Counted from the stretch's first letter, positions 18,473-27,020 are shown. The stretch is 64,000 nt of DNA from Chitinophagaceae bacterium (GCA_013140985.1 JABFRU010000042.1:25479-89478); one strand, 5' to 3'. Notes: generated by a model from the sequence alone, not told the origin. Numbers and translations are program-made.

Positions 18473-21223
18473 ATGAACTACGTACAAAAAACCCTTGCCT
18501 TGCTATTTCTGTTAGCGATAGCAATTACAGTGTCCGCACAAACAAAGTACAGCACTGTTACGATCGTTCCTCCGCAGGATAAGCAACAAAGAGCTGAATT
18601 GCTCGGTTTGCTGGAGATAGATCACTTTGATATGCGGGATGGAAAGATCGTTGCTGAGATCAACCAGCAGCAAATAGCATTGTTGCGTCAAACGTCATTT
18701 CAGTATGAAGTGGTGATCCCCGACGTGGCTGCACATATCAATGAACTCAACCAGCGATATTTTGCAGCTTCGCCTGCGGCAAGAGTAGCCATGGAGCAAA
18801 CTGGTGGGCTAGTGGAAGAACTTATTCCAACTCCATCTGCTTTCCAGGTGCATCCTACGCTGGGAGGTTTTTACAGTTTTGCACAAATGAATACGGCTAT
18901 GAATAACCTGGCGGCAACCTATTCTTCATTAGTACAAAAAACCTCATTGGGACTTTCTGTGCAGGGAAGGGACATTTGGTGCATCAAGATTTCTGATAAT
19001 GTAACAACGGATGAGGTCAATGAACCTGAAGTTTTATATATCGGGTTACAACATGCAAGAGAAGCTATCGGCGGCAGCAGCCTTATCTTTTTTATGCAAT
19101 ATCTGTGTGAAAATTATGCAACCGATAGCCGGATACAGGCATTGGTGAACAACCGGGAAATATTTATCATTCCCTGTATGAATCCTGATGGATGGGAATA
19201 CAACCGGGTAAATGACCCAAATGGTGGTGGTGGATGGAGGAAGAACCGCAGAAATAATGGCGATGGCACATTCGGAGTTGATCTTAACAGGAACTGGAGT
19301 TTTGATTGGGGAAATTGTTCCGGTGCAAGTTCAAGTTGTGGTTCATCCAATACAAGCAGTGATGTTTATTGGGGACCGTCCGCTTTTTCCGAACCCGAAA
19401 CACAGGCGGTAAGAAATTTTGTTATCTCTCATCATCTTGTATCCATGATAGATCAGCATGCTTTTGGTCCTTATTATTCTTTACCATTCGGTCGTCCGTC
19501 ATTGCATCCCGGTGTTGATTCATTAACAATAATGGACCAGGATTATTATGATCATGTTCCTGCTGCTATGGGAAAATACAATGGTATGCGGGCAGGAAAT
19601 AGTATTCAATCTGTAGGATACGAAGTAGCCGGTGGAGTAAAAGACTGGATGTTGAAAGCCGAAATTGGCGTTGGCACAAAAGGGAAAATATATGGGCTTA
19701 CCGGTGAAGGAGGTGCCGGTGGTGGTACAGGCGGATCATATGGAAGCTTTTGGCCTCCTGCCAGCGAGATCATCAGTTTGTCGAAAGGAATGGTATATCA
19801 AAATCTCCAAATACTTTTTTCCGCAGGTTCTTATGTTGATATTACCGATCAGGCCGATATTGCTTTAACAGCACCTTCGGGTTCTCTTGGTTTTAAAATA
19901 AAAAGAATTGGAATAGCAGATGGCCCTGTCACTGTTACACTGATTCCATTAGAAAATATTGCATCGGTCGGGTCACCTGTTATAATAAATAGTTTGCCGA
20001 ATTATTGTGATACATACAATGGCAGTATTGGTTATTCATTGCCGGGCAATATCCAGGCAGGGCATAGAATAAAATATGCCTGGAGAGTGCAGACAGGAGG
20101 ACAAACCTATTATGATACGCTGATAAAATTTTATAATCCTGTCCAACTGTTTTACGATAATATGGAAGGAGCCAGTGTAGCTACCAACTGGGTCGTTTCT
20201 GCTAACTGGAATTACACTACTGCAATGGCGTTTGCAGGAACTAAATCATTGACAGAATCACCGTCAGGCTTATATGGACAAAATCGCAATGATATAATAA
20301 GATATAATGGCTCGTTTAATTTAAGTGATGCTACAGCGGCTTATCTTACTTTCCAGGTAAGACACAGGGCCGAAAATTTCAGGGATAAATTAGAAGTACA
20401 GGTTTCGACCAACGGAACAACCTGGATACCCGTTGCCGGATCCACTACAGTAGAAGAACCGGGCACATTGGATGGAAGTACATTAGATGGCGATCCGGCA
20501 TTGACGGGGATCCGGGAAGATTGGGTGCCTGAAGTATATAATCTCTCTGCATTTATCGGGCAACCGGCTTTGCAATTGCGTCTTGTTTTTTCTTCAGATG
20601 CAAATACTACCGGTTACGATTTCCAGGTGGATGAAGGATTTAATATAGATGATCTGAAAGTAATTAAGAGCACAACAGCATTGGTAATATTACCGGTTCA
20701 TTTTATAAGCTTTACCGGCAGATTGCAACAGGATAATACAGCCGAATTGAACTGGCAGATAGCCCTCAATTCTGATCCTGACTATTTCAGCATTGAGAGA
20801 TCGGCGAACGGAACTAATTTCTGGGAAGCAGGAAGAGTAAGCGGACAGCAATTTACTTTTATTGACAGGGATCTTTTTGCCGGTAACAATTATTACAGGA
20901 TAAAAGCAGCAGGAGTTGACAGAACAACAACCTATAGTAATATCATTACTATCATTTATAAACCCGGAATAGTTTCTTTACAGCTTTATCCTAATCCAGC
21001 CAGTGATGAGATCAACATAAAGATAATTGCCGATGGATTGACCGATATTTCGATCCGTATAACAGACCTGGCCGGAAGGGTGATCCATAACAGTAAAGCG
21101 AATATCTCATCGGGTGGAGATATAAAGATCAACAGCAGCTGGTGGACACAAGGATTATATTACCTGCAGGTCACCGATGACAAGAATAATGTACTGGCAA
21201 CAGAGAAGATATTGAAACAATAG
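18473..21223 (+). CDS. secreted M14-family zinc carboxypeptidase with T9SS sorting domain
   Basis: A 916-residue exported peptidase. Signal peptide residues 1-22 (ending VSAQ) and a propeptide-like region (to about 125) precede the M14 catalytic domain (about 130-440). Zinc ligands are visible: H194 and E197 in QHARE and H329 in DQHAFGPYYSLPFG. The substrate-binding DLNRNW is at 270-275 and E397 (KAEIGVG) is a candidate general base. A MAM-like beta-sandwich follows (about 560-735, starting LFYDNMEGASVATNW), then a fibronectin-like linker and a T9SS domain (from LYPNPASDEINIKI). It probably degrades extracellular protein or peptide. It follows GEVED copy 2 closely. Confidence 0.88.
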   Translation: MNYVQKTLALLFLLAIAITVSAQTKYSTVTIVPPQDKQQRAELLGLLEIDHFDMRDGKIVAEINQQQIALLRQTSFQYEVVIPDVAAHINELNQRYFAASPAARVAMEQTGGLVEELIPTPSAFQVHPTLGGFYSFAQMNTAMNNLAATYSSLVQKTSLGLSVQGRDIWCIKISDNVTTDEVNEPEVLYIGLQHAREAIGGSSLIFFMQYLCENYATDSRIQALVNNREIFIIPCMNPDGWEYNRVNDPNGGGGWRKNRRNNGDGTFGVDLNRNWSFDWGNCSGASSSCGSSNTSSDVYWGPSAFSEPETQAVRNFVISHHLVSMIDQHAFGPYYSLPFGRPSLHPGVDSLTIMDQDYYDHVPAAMGKYNGMRAGNSIQSVGYEVAGGVKDWMLKAEIGVGTKGKIYGLTGEGGAGGGTGGSYGSFWPPASEIISLSKGMVYQNLQILFSAGSYVDITDQADIALTAPSGSLGFKIKRIGIADGPVTVTLIPLENIASVGSPVIINSLPNYCDTYNGSIGYSLPGNIQAGHRIKYAWRVQTGGQTYYDTLIKFYNPVQLFYDNMEGASVATNWVVSANWNYTTAMAFAGTKSLTESPSGLYGQNRNDIIRYNGSFNLSDATAAYLTFQVRHRAENFRDKLEVQVSTNGTTWIPVAGSTTVEEPGTLDGSTLDGDPALTGIREDWVPEVYNLSAFIGQPALQLRLVFSSDANTTGYDFQVDEGFNIDDLKVIKSTTALVILPVHFISFTGRLQQDNTAELNWQIALNSDPDYFSIERSANGTNFWEAGRVSGQQFTFIDRDLFAGNNYYRIKAAGVDRTTTYSNIITIIYKPGIVSLQLYPNPASDEINIKIIADGLTDISIRITDLAGRVIHNSKANISSGGDIKINSSWWTQGLYYLQVTDDKNNVLATEKILKQ

Positions 21224-21280
21224 CGGGGCGCTGATCCTTTTTATCTGATCCAATAATCCATAGCTGCGGATGTATTCTGC

Positions 21281-21288
21281 TACATTTG
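21281..21288 (+). promoter_or_regulatory. -7 promoter element TACATTTG for rsmA
   Basis: A perfect TAnnTTTG only 5 bases before the ATG at 21294. The predicted transcription start therefore coincides with, or lies within a base or two of, the start codon, suggesting a leaderless mRNA. It also argues against the upstream in-frame ATG at 21270. No strong -33 element is seen. Confidence 0.45.
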
Positions 21289-21293
21289 CAGCT

Positions 21294-22046
21294 ATGTTTA
21301 CGTTGAAGAAATCGCTGGGCCAGCATTTTTTAAAGGATGAGAATATCTGCCGTAAGATCGTTGCATCGTTACAACAACATTCCTTTACACAATTACTGGA
21401 AGTAGGGCCCGGCGGCGGGGCATTGACAAAATATCTGTTAGCATTAAAAGAGGTTGACTTCAAAGCAGTGGAGCTGGATGATGAAAAAGTGGATTACCTG
21501 CTTACTACTTACCCGGCCCTGAAGGGCAGGATAATTCATCAAAATTTTTTGGACATTCCAAAACCGTTTGCAGGAAAGTTTACCCTCGTTGGAAATTTTC
21601 CCTACAATATTTCTTCGCAAATTCTTTTTAAAGTGATCGAATGGAAAGATGATGTGGAATGCATGGTGGGTATGTTTCAAAAAGAAATGGCGCAAAGAGT
21701 AGCTGCACCCGAAGGCAGCAAAACATACGGTGTGACCAGTGTGCTTACACAGGCTTTCTTTGATGTAGAATATCTTTTTGATGTAAATGAAAAATGCTTT
21801 CAGCCCCCGCCCAAAGTAAAAAGCGGCGTTATAAGGCTGTTGCCAAAAAAACAGATTACGTCAATGAAAAGCGAAAAAGATCTTTTTCTATTGGTAAAAA
21901 CGGCTTTTAACCAGCGGCGAAAGACATTGCGGAATGCAGTTAAATCTTTATTCGATGCAACAATATTGGAGGATGAATTGTTTAATAAAAGAGCAGAACA
22001 GCTGACGACCGGTCAATTTGCTGCATTAACTTTCAAAATGAAATGA
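21294..22046 (+). CDS. rsmA: 16S rRNA (adenine(1518)-N(6)/adenine(1519)-N(6))-dimethyltransferase
   Basis: A 250-residue SAM-dependent enzyme (KsgA) that dimethylates two adjacent adenines in the helix 45 loop of 16S rRNA during small-subunit maturation. Visible motifs are [19 protein letters not shown] at the N-terminus, SAM-binding [11 protein letters not shown], the acidic ELDDEK, and catalytic motif IV as NFPYNIS (usually NLPYNIS). The C-terminal helical domain contains [16 protein letters not shown] 21294 ([10 protein letters not shown]) is chosen over the upstream ATG 21270 from family length and the promoter position. It overlaps the next gene by 4 bases (ATGA). Confidence 0.95.
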   Translation: MFTLKKSLGQHFLKDENICRKIVASLQQHSFTQLLEVGPGGGALTKYLLALKEVDFKAVELDDEKVDYLLTTYPALKGRIIHQNFLDIPKPFAGKFTLVGNFPYNISSQILFKVIEWKDDVECMVGMFQKEMAQRVAAPEGSKTYGVTSVLTQAFFDVEYLFDVNEKCFQPPPKVKSGVIRLLPKKQITSMKSEKDLFLLVKTAFNQRRKTLRNAVKSLFDATILEDELFNKRAEQLTTGQFAALTFKMK

Positions 22047-22969
22047 GAGGGGTAATCATAACAGGGAGGACGCACCAATATTTATTGGACACACTTCAAA
22101 ACAAAGGGTATGAAGTGTTGTATGATCCCGCAATTGGCTATGAGCAATTGTGCAATGTTATTGCCAAAGCAGAAGGGTTGATCGTTACTACCAGGCTTGA
22201 AATTGATAAAAATATTATTGACCTCGCAAAAAATTTAAAATGGATAGGCCGGTTGGGAAGCGGTATGGAATTGATCAATGTTGAATATGCAAAAAGCAAA
22301 GGAATAAGATGTGAAAGCAGTCCCGAAGGAAACAGGGATGCGGTGGCAGAGCATGCATTGGGTTTATTGTTGGGATTAATGAATAATATCTCCTCTTCTT
22401 ATGGTGAAATAAAAAAAGGAATATGGAAAAGAGACGAGAACAGGGGGGTGGAGCTGAATGGTAAAACGGTCGGCATTATTGGTTTTGGAAATACCGGGAG
22501 CAGTTTTGCAAAATTGCTGCAGCCGTTTGATGTAACAGTGCTGGCTTATGATAGATATAAATTTGGATTTGCACATGATTATATCAAAGAAGCAAGTCTT
22601 GAGCAAATATGCCGCTATGCGGATGTGATAAGTTTTCATGTGCCGCTTACCAATGAAACACATTATATGGGTGATGCAGCTTTCTTTAATGTGCTGGAAA
22701 GGAAACCATGGTTCCTGAATACAAGCCGTGGCAAAGTGGTAAAGATCGGGCATCTTGTCAATGCATTATTTGAGAAAAAAATTGCCGGGGCAGGGTTGGA
22801 TGTGTTGGAAAATGAACAATTGAATACCTATACACCTATTGAAAAGCAACAACTGGATTGGCTGGTTGATCAGCCTAATGTTATTATTACGCCGCATATT
22901 GCCGGATACAGCCACGAAGCCTCCTATAAAATGGCAGAAGTACTGCTGAAAAAACTTAGAATGGATTGA
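22043..22969 (+). CDS. D-isomer-specific 2-hydroxyacid dehydrogenase
   Basis: A 308-residue NAD-dependent dehydrogenase of the SerA/GyaR superfamily. It has a split substrate domain at the N-terminus and a Rossmann domain with [16 protein letters not shown]. The catalytic residues lie in NTSRGKVV (Arg), DVLENEQLN (Glu) and [12 protein letters not shown] (His). It lacks the ACT domain of many phosphoglycerate dehydrogenases, so 3-phosphoglycerate, glyoxylate/hydroxypyruvate or another 2-keto acid are all possible substrates. The start overlaps the rsmA stop by ATGA, and the gene is followed directly by the greA promoter. Confidence 0.88.
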   Translation: MRGVIITGRTHQYLLDTLQNKGYEVLYDPAIGYEQLCNVIAKAEGLIVTTRLEIDKNIIDLAKNLKWIGRLGSGMELINVEYAKSKGIRCESSPEGNRDAVAEHALGLLLGLMNNISSSYGEIKKGIWKRDENRGVELNGKTVGIIGFGNTGSSFAKLLQPFDVTVLAYDRYKFGFAHDYIKEASLEQICRYADVISFHVPLTNETHYMGDAAFFNVLERKPWFLNTSRGKVVKIGHLVNALFEKKIAGAGLDVLENEQLNTYTPIEKQQLDWLVDQPNVIITPHIAGYSHEASYKMAEVLLKKLRMD

Positions 22970-22996
22970 TTTTTTTCAAAAACTTTTTTATCTTTG
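22966..22996 (+). promoter_or_regulatory. Bacteroidota-type promoter for greA
   Basis: TTG (22966-22968) and TATCTTTG (22989-22996) are spaced by 20 bases, close to the TTTG-N20-TAnnTTTG consensus. The -33 part overlaps the stop codon of the preceding gene. Initiation is expected near 23002-23004, giving a leader of about 67 bases before the greA ATG. Confidence 0.6.
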
Positions 22997-23009
22997 AGAC
23001 TCAATAGTG

Positions 23010-23050
23010 CAACGCTTCAGCAACACCTGGGGCGTTGTTATTTTTTTTAT
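23010..23050 (+). terminator. hairpin with T-tract in the greA leader (terminator or attenuator)
   Basis: CAACGC (23010-23015) pairs with GCGTTG (23032-23037), and a T-rich run follows (TTATTTTTTTTATTTT). It lies between the predicted greA transcription start and the greA ATG, so it may end readthrough from upstream and also prematurely terminate greA transcripts, making a short leader RNA of about 45 bases. Confidence 0.6.
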
Positions 23051-23069
23051 TTTATCAAAGGAGGTAACT

Positions 23070-23543
23070 ATGGCAGGCTTACAATATGTGACGAAAGAAA
23101 CACTGGAGCAAATGAAAGCTGAACTGCAAAGGATGAAGGGAGTAGAACGTCCTGCGGCCAGCCGTGCCATTGCCGAAGCAAGGGAAAAAGGCGACCTGAA
23201 AGAAAATGCCGAATATGATTCTGCCAAAGAAGCACAGGGATTGCTCGAAGCAAAGATCGCTGCGATGGAAGGTTCACTCGCCAATTTGAGGGTATTGGAT
23301 GAATCAAATATTGATACAAGCAAAGTATCCATTCTTACAAAAGTTACGCTGACCAACCTGGGCACTAAAAAGCAAGTGACCTATAAGATCGTCAGCGAAC
23401 AGGAAGCAGACCTGAAGGCAGGAAAAATTTCTGTTACATCACCGATCGGTAAAGGAATATTAGGTAAAACAGTTGGCGAAACAGCAGAGGTGAAGGCGCC
23501 GGCAGGAATATTGAAATTTAAGATCGAAGAGATCACCGCCTAG
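23070..23543 (+). CDS. greA: transcription elongation factor GreA
   Basis: A 157-residue factor that enters the RNA polymerase secondary channel and stimulates cleavage of backtracked RNA. The N-terminal coiled coil (about 1-75, with acidic tip residues in GDLKENAEYDSAKEAQ) and the C-terminal FKBP-like domain (ending ILKFKIEEIT) are complete. ATG 23070 is fixed by an almost ideal Shine-Dalgarno, AAAGGAGGTAACT, which is rare in this phylum and absent from the neighbours. An upstream in-frame start would run through the leader hairpin. It has its own promoter and a possible attenuator, and is monocistronic judging from the terminator downstream. Confidence 0.95.
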   Translation: MAGLQYVTKETLEQMKAELQRMKGVERPAASRAIAEAREKGDLKENAEYDSAKEAQGLLEAKIAAMEGSLANLRVLDESNIDTSKVSILTKVTLTNLGTKKQVTYKIVSEQEADLKAGKISVTSPIGKGILGKTVGETAEVKAPAGILKFKIEEITA

Positions 23544-23569
23544 ATAAAAACAAATAACTATTAGATAAG

Positions 23570-23595
23570 AGTTCTGCGGAGGCAGGACTTTTTTA
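23570..23595 (+). terminator. Rho-independent terminator of greA
   Basis: AGTTCTGC (23570-23577) pairs with GCAGGACT (23582-23589) with one G-T-type mismatch position, around GGAG, followed by TTTTTA. Confidence 0.75.
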
Positions 23596-23684
23596 TTGCT
23601 GCTGATAGGTTGTAGTTTTGTTGAGTGAAACTTCGCTATATCAAATCGGCAATCCAAAATCTAAAATCAAAAATATTCGGCAGT

Positions 23685-24074
23685 ATGACCATCTTTTCAA
23701 AAATAATAGCAGGAGAGGTACCTTCTTATAAAATTGCGGAGAATGAAAAGTTCTTTGCTTTCCTTGATATCTTTCCGTTAAGGGAAGGACATGTGCTTGT
23801 CGTTCCAAAAACAGAAACAGATAATTTGTTTGATCTGCCTGCTGAATATTTAAGTGAAATGCTATTATTTGCCCAGCCTATTGCAAAAGCGATTGAAAAA
23901 GCTTTCAGCTGTAATCGCTGTGGTATTTCCGTAATTGGTTTGGAAGTGCCGCATGCACATATTCATTTGGTACCTATTAATTCTTCTAATGATCTGAATT
24001 TTACACAGTCCAAACCAAAAGCAAGTGATGAGAGTTTGAAGAGGGTGCAGGAGAAGATATTGGTGAATCTTTGA
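23685..24074 (+). CDS. HIT family protein
   Basis: A 129-residue histidine-triad nucleotide hydrolase/transferase. The start is placed at ATG 23685 (MTIFSKIIAGEVPSYKIAEN), the normal beginning of Hint-type proteins; an in-frame upstream ATG would add 20 residues encoded by an AT-rich repeat-like leader. The triad is HAHIHLVPI, and the segment AFLDIFPLREGHVLVVPKTE is the conserved substrate-binding core. Family members hydrolyse AMP-lysine or similar adenylated substrates. A -7 element TAGTTTTG lies at 23613-23620. The gene stands alone after the greA terminator. Confidence 0.92.
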   Translation: MTIFSKIIAGEVPSYKIAENEKFFAFLDIFPLREGHVLVVPKTETDNLFDLPAEYLSEMLLFAQPIAKAIEKAFSCNRCGISVIGLEVPHAHIHLVPINSSNDLNFTQSKPKASDESLKRVQEKILVNL

Positions 24075-24165
24075 ATCATTTCTGTTCAGAAATGCTAATT
24101 TAAAATTTGGCTTTAGTTTTAAAGTTCGTAAATTTAGAATACCATTAAACCTTAAACCTCGTATT

Positions 24166-25134
24166 ATGAAAAAGAAATTTGCCCCCCATTGGGCGTATTA
24201 TTTGCTTGCGATTTTATTTTTCTTTAATTATTCGTGTAAGAAAATTGAAAAAGAAGAAGAAAAACAAATCCCTTTAAACATAAGCTCATCAAATCAAATT
24301 GAGAGTGAGGATTATGTTTTTGGCGAGCCAAAGCAAAACCCTTACAAAGTTGGAAATATGCAAAACGCATATTCAAGCTTGTCTTCAGGTGGGATTTTGC
24401 CACCAACTTCAATCACAATTAGACCTACACATTATTATGTAAAATTTAAACCTGCAAATTTTGATCAGTATGAAAAACTTTGCGAGGACAGTATCTTAGA
24501 TTTATCCGATTTGCCCATAGAGGCAAATGTATTGCAATACGGTGAAGAGTATCATGACCCCTCATTACCGGACTCTGTGCCAACATTTCAATACACAGCA
24601 GTTCCGGTTGGGTATAGTTTCAACGATACTATACCTTACGAAATTCTTGACAACTTATATCTCCCCGAATCTGATAGTTTATATTTTTCTGAAAATAGCG
24701 GTAACCAGCATTACCTTGAAAAATTATTGGACCAAGCCTATATTCAAACTGGAAATTTTGAGGACACAATTAAATATGATAATGAAGATTATCAAAGACG
24801 ATATTATCCCGGAGGCCGAATACAGGTTTTTGATACAAGACTCAATAGTTTTATTGGGATGGAAGGAGTTGATGTTCATGCCAGGCGGTGGTTTATTGTT
24901 TATCATGCCCAACCTGACTATAATGGGTATTACAGAATGAAACACAGATTTAACAGACCCTGCAATTATTCTATTGTATTTCACAATATATTTTTTGTGA
25001 TAAGAAGACACTTGATAGCTACAACATACCATATCAATGGTCCTAAAAAGACTGGCGATTGGAATTATAACTCGCAAACGGTTACCAGCGTTTTGCCGGT
25101 CATGTTTTTAGAGGAGCTTATAGATACCAGGTGA
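24166..25134 (+). pseudogene. N-terminal part of a frameshifted lipoprotein metalloprotease
   Basis: 322 residues. The signal ends FNYSC (lipobox, about Cys 24) and is followed by a charged linker (KKIEKEEEKQIP). The rest is an unfamiliar extracellular domain, partly transthyretin- or carboxypeptidase-regulatory-like (FIGMEGVDVHARRWF). The frame ends abnormally: after NYNSQT the sequence stops resembling a protein, while frame +0 from 25071 continues as ANGYQRFAGHVFRGAYRYQ into the next ORF. Restoring one A in the run at 25076-25078 (AAA to AAAA) would join both parts as SQNGYQRF. The intact gene would be 24166-25796, about 543 residues. Sequencing error is the alternative to a true mutation. 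Confidence 0.65.
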
Positions 25135-25796
25135 AGAATATAGGAGGGCTTGCCAGACCCTGGCTGATTGCTGGCTTCAGGCGTCAAAAATATATTGCTT
25201 CAAACTCCAAATCAAGCCCAGGAATTAATTGGATGATATTTCCAATAATAAAGGTGGGACGTTATGAGAACATAGACATGGAAAGGGAATATGATTCCGA
25301 CGAAGTATTTTCTACTACATGTCATGAAACTGCTCACACAAGTCATATGTATCGAATGAATGGCGGAATAATACAGTTTATCCAAGTTGAAGCAAAACTT
25401 AAAGAAAGCTGGGCTGTATGTATCGAATGGTTTTTATCTCATATTGAGTATGTCGAGAGAGGTGTAAATAATTATGGAGAATGGAATTATAGTCCCGCCA
25501 ATCCTCCGATTTATCCTAATCAGTTTGCTTACCAGTATTGGAATTTGGGTTTCGATGATGAATATACACCTTTGTATATTGATATAATAGACAATCACAA
25601 TGAAATTGGAATAAATTATGATCCTAGACCCACAGGTACTGTGAATGATCAGGTATCGGGCTATTCGTTAGCATTCATAGAGTCAGAATTACTCAGGCAT
25701 ATATATGGCTTGTCGTCACTCTCTAAACAATTAAAGGCACACAAGCCGGTAGGTGTAACTGATGGGCAAATAGACTTATTGCTTAGTTTTTATTAA
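25131..25796 (+). pseudogene. C-terminal part of the same frameshifted protein, with HEXXH motif
   Basis: 221 residues if read from GTG 25131, but its natural N-terminus is the upstream ORF. It carries CHETAHTSH (HEXXH, His65-Glu66-His69 in this numbering), the zinc-binding core of zincin metalloproteases, preceded by DSDEVFSTT, a usual approach sequence. Other features are many aromatic residues and no membrane segment. The GTG overlaps the stop of the upstream ORF (GTGA), which mimics coupling but is more simply explained by one lost base in an A-run at 25076-25078. The function is probably extracellular proteolysis (inferred from the motif only). Confidence 0.65.
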
Positions 25797-25807
25797 ACTT
25801 CTGCTAT

Positions 25808-26275
25808 ATGAATAAATTACCTTTATTACTGCTTTTTATTCTGATTACTGGTTGTACAAAAGAAAAAATAACCATATACAATGCTTATGTAAAGAATACC
25901 ACTGCTCATCAGATAAAAGTAGTTCCCTATTTTTCCGGAGTCATTGATAACAGTAAGATTTTACTGTTGAATGCAGGGGATTCAATTAATATCGGCAATG
26001 GATTTGACAGAGGTATAATAAATCATGGCGGATTTAACTCTGTGTATATTTCCGGGAGTGACTCTAATATTGTTATTTTTGATAACACTTATTCAATAAC
26101 ACATTATGGGCAAACTCCATCATCATTTTCGATAAAGTATTATTTGCATACATCTCCTCGAAATCTTAGAAATTATTTAAATTGGTATTATACAGCAGAG
26201 GATCCTTCGAAAAATAGGCGAGAGGCATTTTATTTATTTAGGTTCATAGAGCAAGATTATTTGGATGCGAGGTAA
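25808..26275 (+). CDS. small lipoprotein of unknown function
   Basis: A 155-residue protein beginning MNKLPLLLLFILITGCTKEK, with lipobox ITGC placing the lipidated Cys at 16. The mature domain is beta-rich with many Asn, Ser and Tyr residues and has no motif I know. It starts 11 bases after the stop of the HEXXH ORF and is probably co-transcribed with it. Low GC compared with the T9SS genes and the absence of recognisable homologues suggest an accessory gene pair. Confidence 0.7.
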   Translation: MNKLPLLLLFILITGCTKEKITIYNAYVKNTTAHQIKVVPYFSGVIDNSKILLLNAGDSINIGNGFDRGIINHGGFNSVYISGSDSNIVIFDNTYSITHYGQTPSSFSIKYYLHTSPRNLRNYLNWYYTAEDPSKNRREAFYLFRFIEQDYLDAR

Positions 26276-26309
26276 ATTTAAAGTGTATAGATAAATAATT
26301 TTTTAGTTA

Positions 26310-26335
26310 CAAGGCGTTCCATTTGGAACGCCTTG
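26310..26335. terminator. perfect palindrome between convergent genes, probable bidirectional terminator
   Basis: CAAGGCGTTCC (26310-26320) pairs perfectly with GGAACGCCTTG (26325-26335) around ATTT. T-runs lie upstream (TTTTTTAG) and weakly downstream. The core GCGTTCCATTTG is shared with the hairpin at 43601-43624, so it also belongs to a repeat family. Confidence 0.65.
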
Positions 26336-26337
26336 GT

Positions 26338-26982
26338 TTATCTTACTCTTCCCGGATTCTTCTTTATAAACTCATCCCATCCTTTCGCTCCCTTGGATAT
26401 TTTCCCAATCGCAGAACCATTTTGCAAATGATGGCACATGGCCACTGCCAATGCATCTGTCGCATCAAAATGTTTCGGGCTTTCTTTAAATGATAAAAGT
26501 GTTTGCAGCATCTTCATCACCTGTTCTTTTCCCGCATTGCCATTGCCTGTTACCGATTGTTTTACTTTTTTGGGAGAGTATTCGGTTACTTCCAGGCCAT
26601 GCCGCATGGCGGCTGCAATAGCAACACCCTGTGCTCTTCCGAGTTTGAGCATACTTTGTACATTCTTTCCAAAGAAAGGAGCTTCGATAGCAAAATCGGT
26701 TGGCTGGTATTTTGTAATCAATCCGCTGACGGTATTAAAGATCAGTTGAAGTCTTTTATAATTGTCTTTTATTTTCCCCGGTTTTAATACACCCAGTTCA
26801 AGCAAACAGGCTTTATTGTTTGTGATGATAATGATACCATAACCCATGATCACTGTACCGGGATCGATACCCAATATTATTCTGGCAGGCTTTTGCAAAG
26901 GGGAATGTATTTTTATACCGCAATGATAACACGAATTTTGCCGAATTCCACGAATTGCCGATACAACAGTATTGCCTGTCAC
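26338..26982 (-). CDS. ruvC: crossover junction endodeoxyribonuclease RuvC
   Basis: Holliday-junction resolvase that cuts four-way junctions with RuvAB. The core begins RIILGIDPGTVIMGYGI (first catalytic Asp), then AIEAPFFGKNVQSMLKLGRAQG (Glu) and HFDATDALAVAMCHH (two C-terminal Asp). From GTG 26982 it is 214 residues, longer than the usual 160-190: the first 18 or so codons lie inside an inverted repeat (26926-27020) and look non-native. A TTG at 26898 would give 187 residues (QKPARIILGIDPG). The true start is undecided. ruvB is at 42566, not linked. Confidence 0.9.
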   Translation of the reverse strand: MTGNTVVSAIRGIRQNSCYHCGIKIHSPLQKPARIILGIDPGTVIMGYGIIIITNNKACLLELGVLKPGKIKDNYKRLQLIFNTVSGLITKYQPTDFAIEAPFFGKNVQSMLKLGRAQGVAIAAAMRHGLEVTEYSPKKVKQSVTGNGNAGKEQVMKMLQTLLSFKESPKHFDATDALAVAMCHHLQNGSAIGKISKGAKGWDEFIKKNPGRVR

Positions 26983-27020
26983 TTAACAAATTCGTGTAAT
27001 CCGGATTTAATTCGTGTTAT
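26926..27020. repeat. inverted repeat around the ruvC 5' end
   Basis: ATAACACGAATT (26926-26937) and AATTCGTGTTAT (27009-27020) are perfect inverted copies, with further internal CACGAATT/AATTCGTG units. The element covers the shared upstream region of ruvC (minus) and the flippase-like gene (plus), and supplies the first codons of the long ruvC reading. Confidence 0.65.

Noticed and set aside
22043..22969. Naming the dehydrogenase serA
   Set aside because: No ACT domain and no serine-pathway neighbours; substrate specificity is not readable.
25062..25100. Programmed -1 frameshift in the HEXXH gene
   Set aside because: No X-XXY-YYZ slippery heptamer in the right frame and no obvious downstream stem-loop.
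25131..25134. GTGA overlap between the two parts of the HEXXH lipoprotein as genuine translational coupling
   Set aside because: The second ORF has no plausible independent N-terminus or export signal, and the frame continues upstream to 25071 with protein-like sequence, so a frameshift explains it better.
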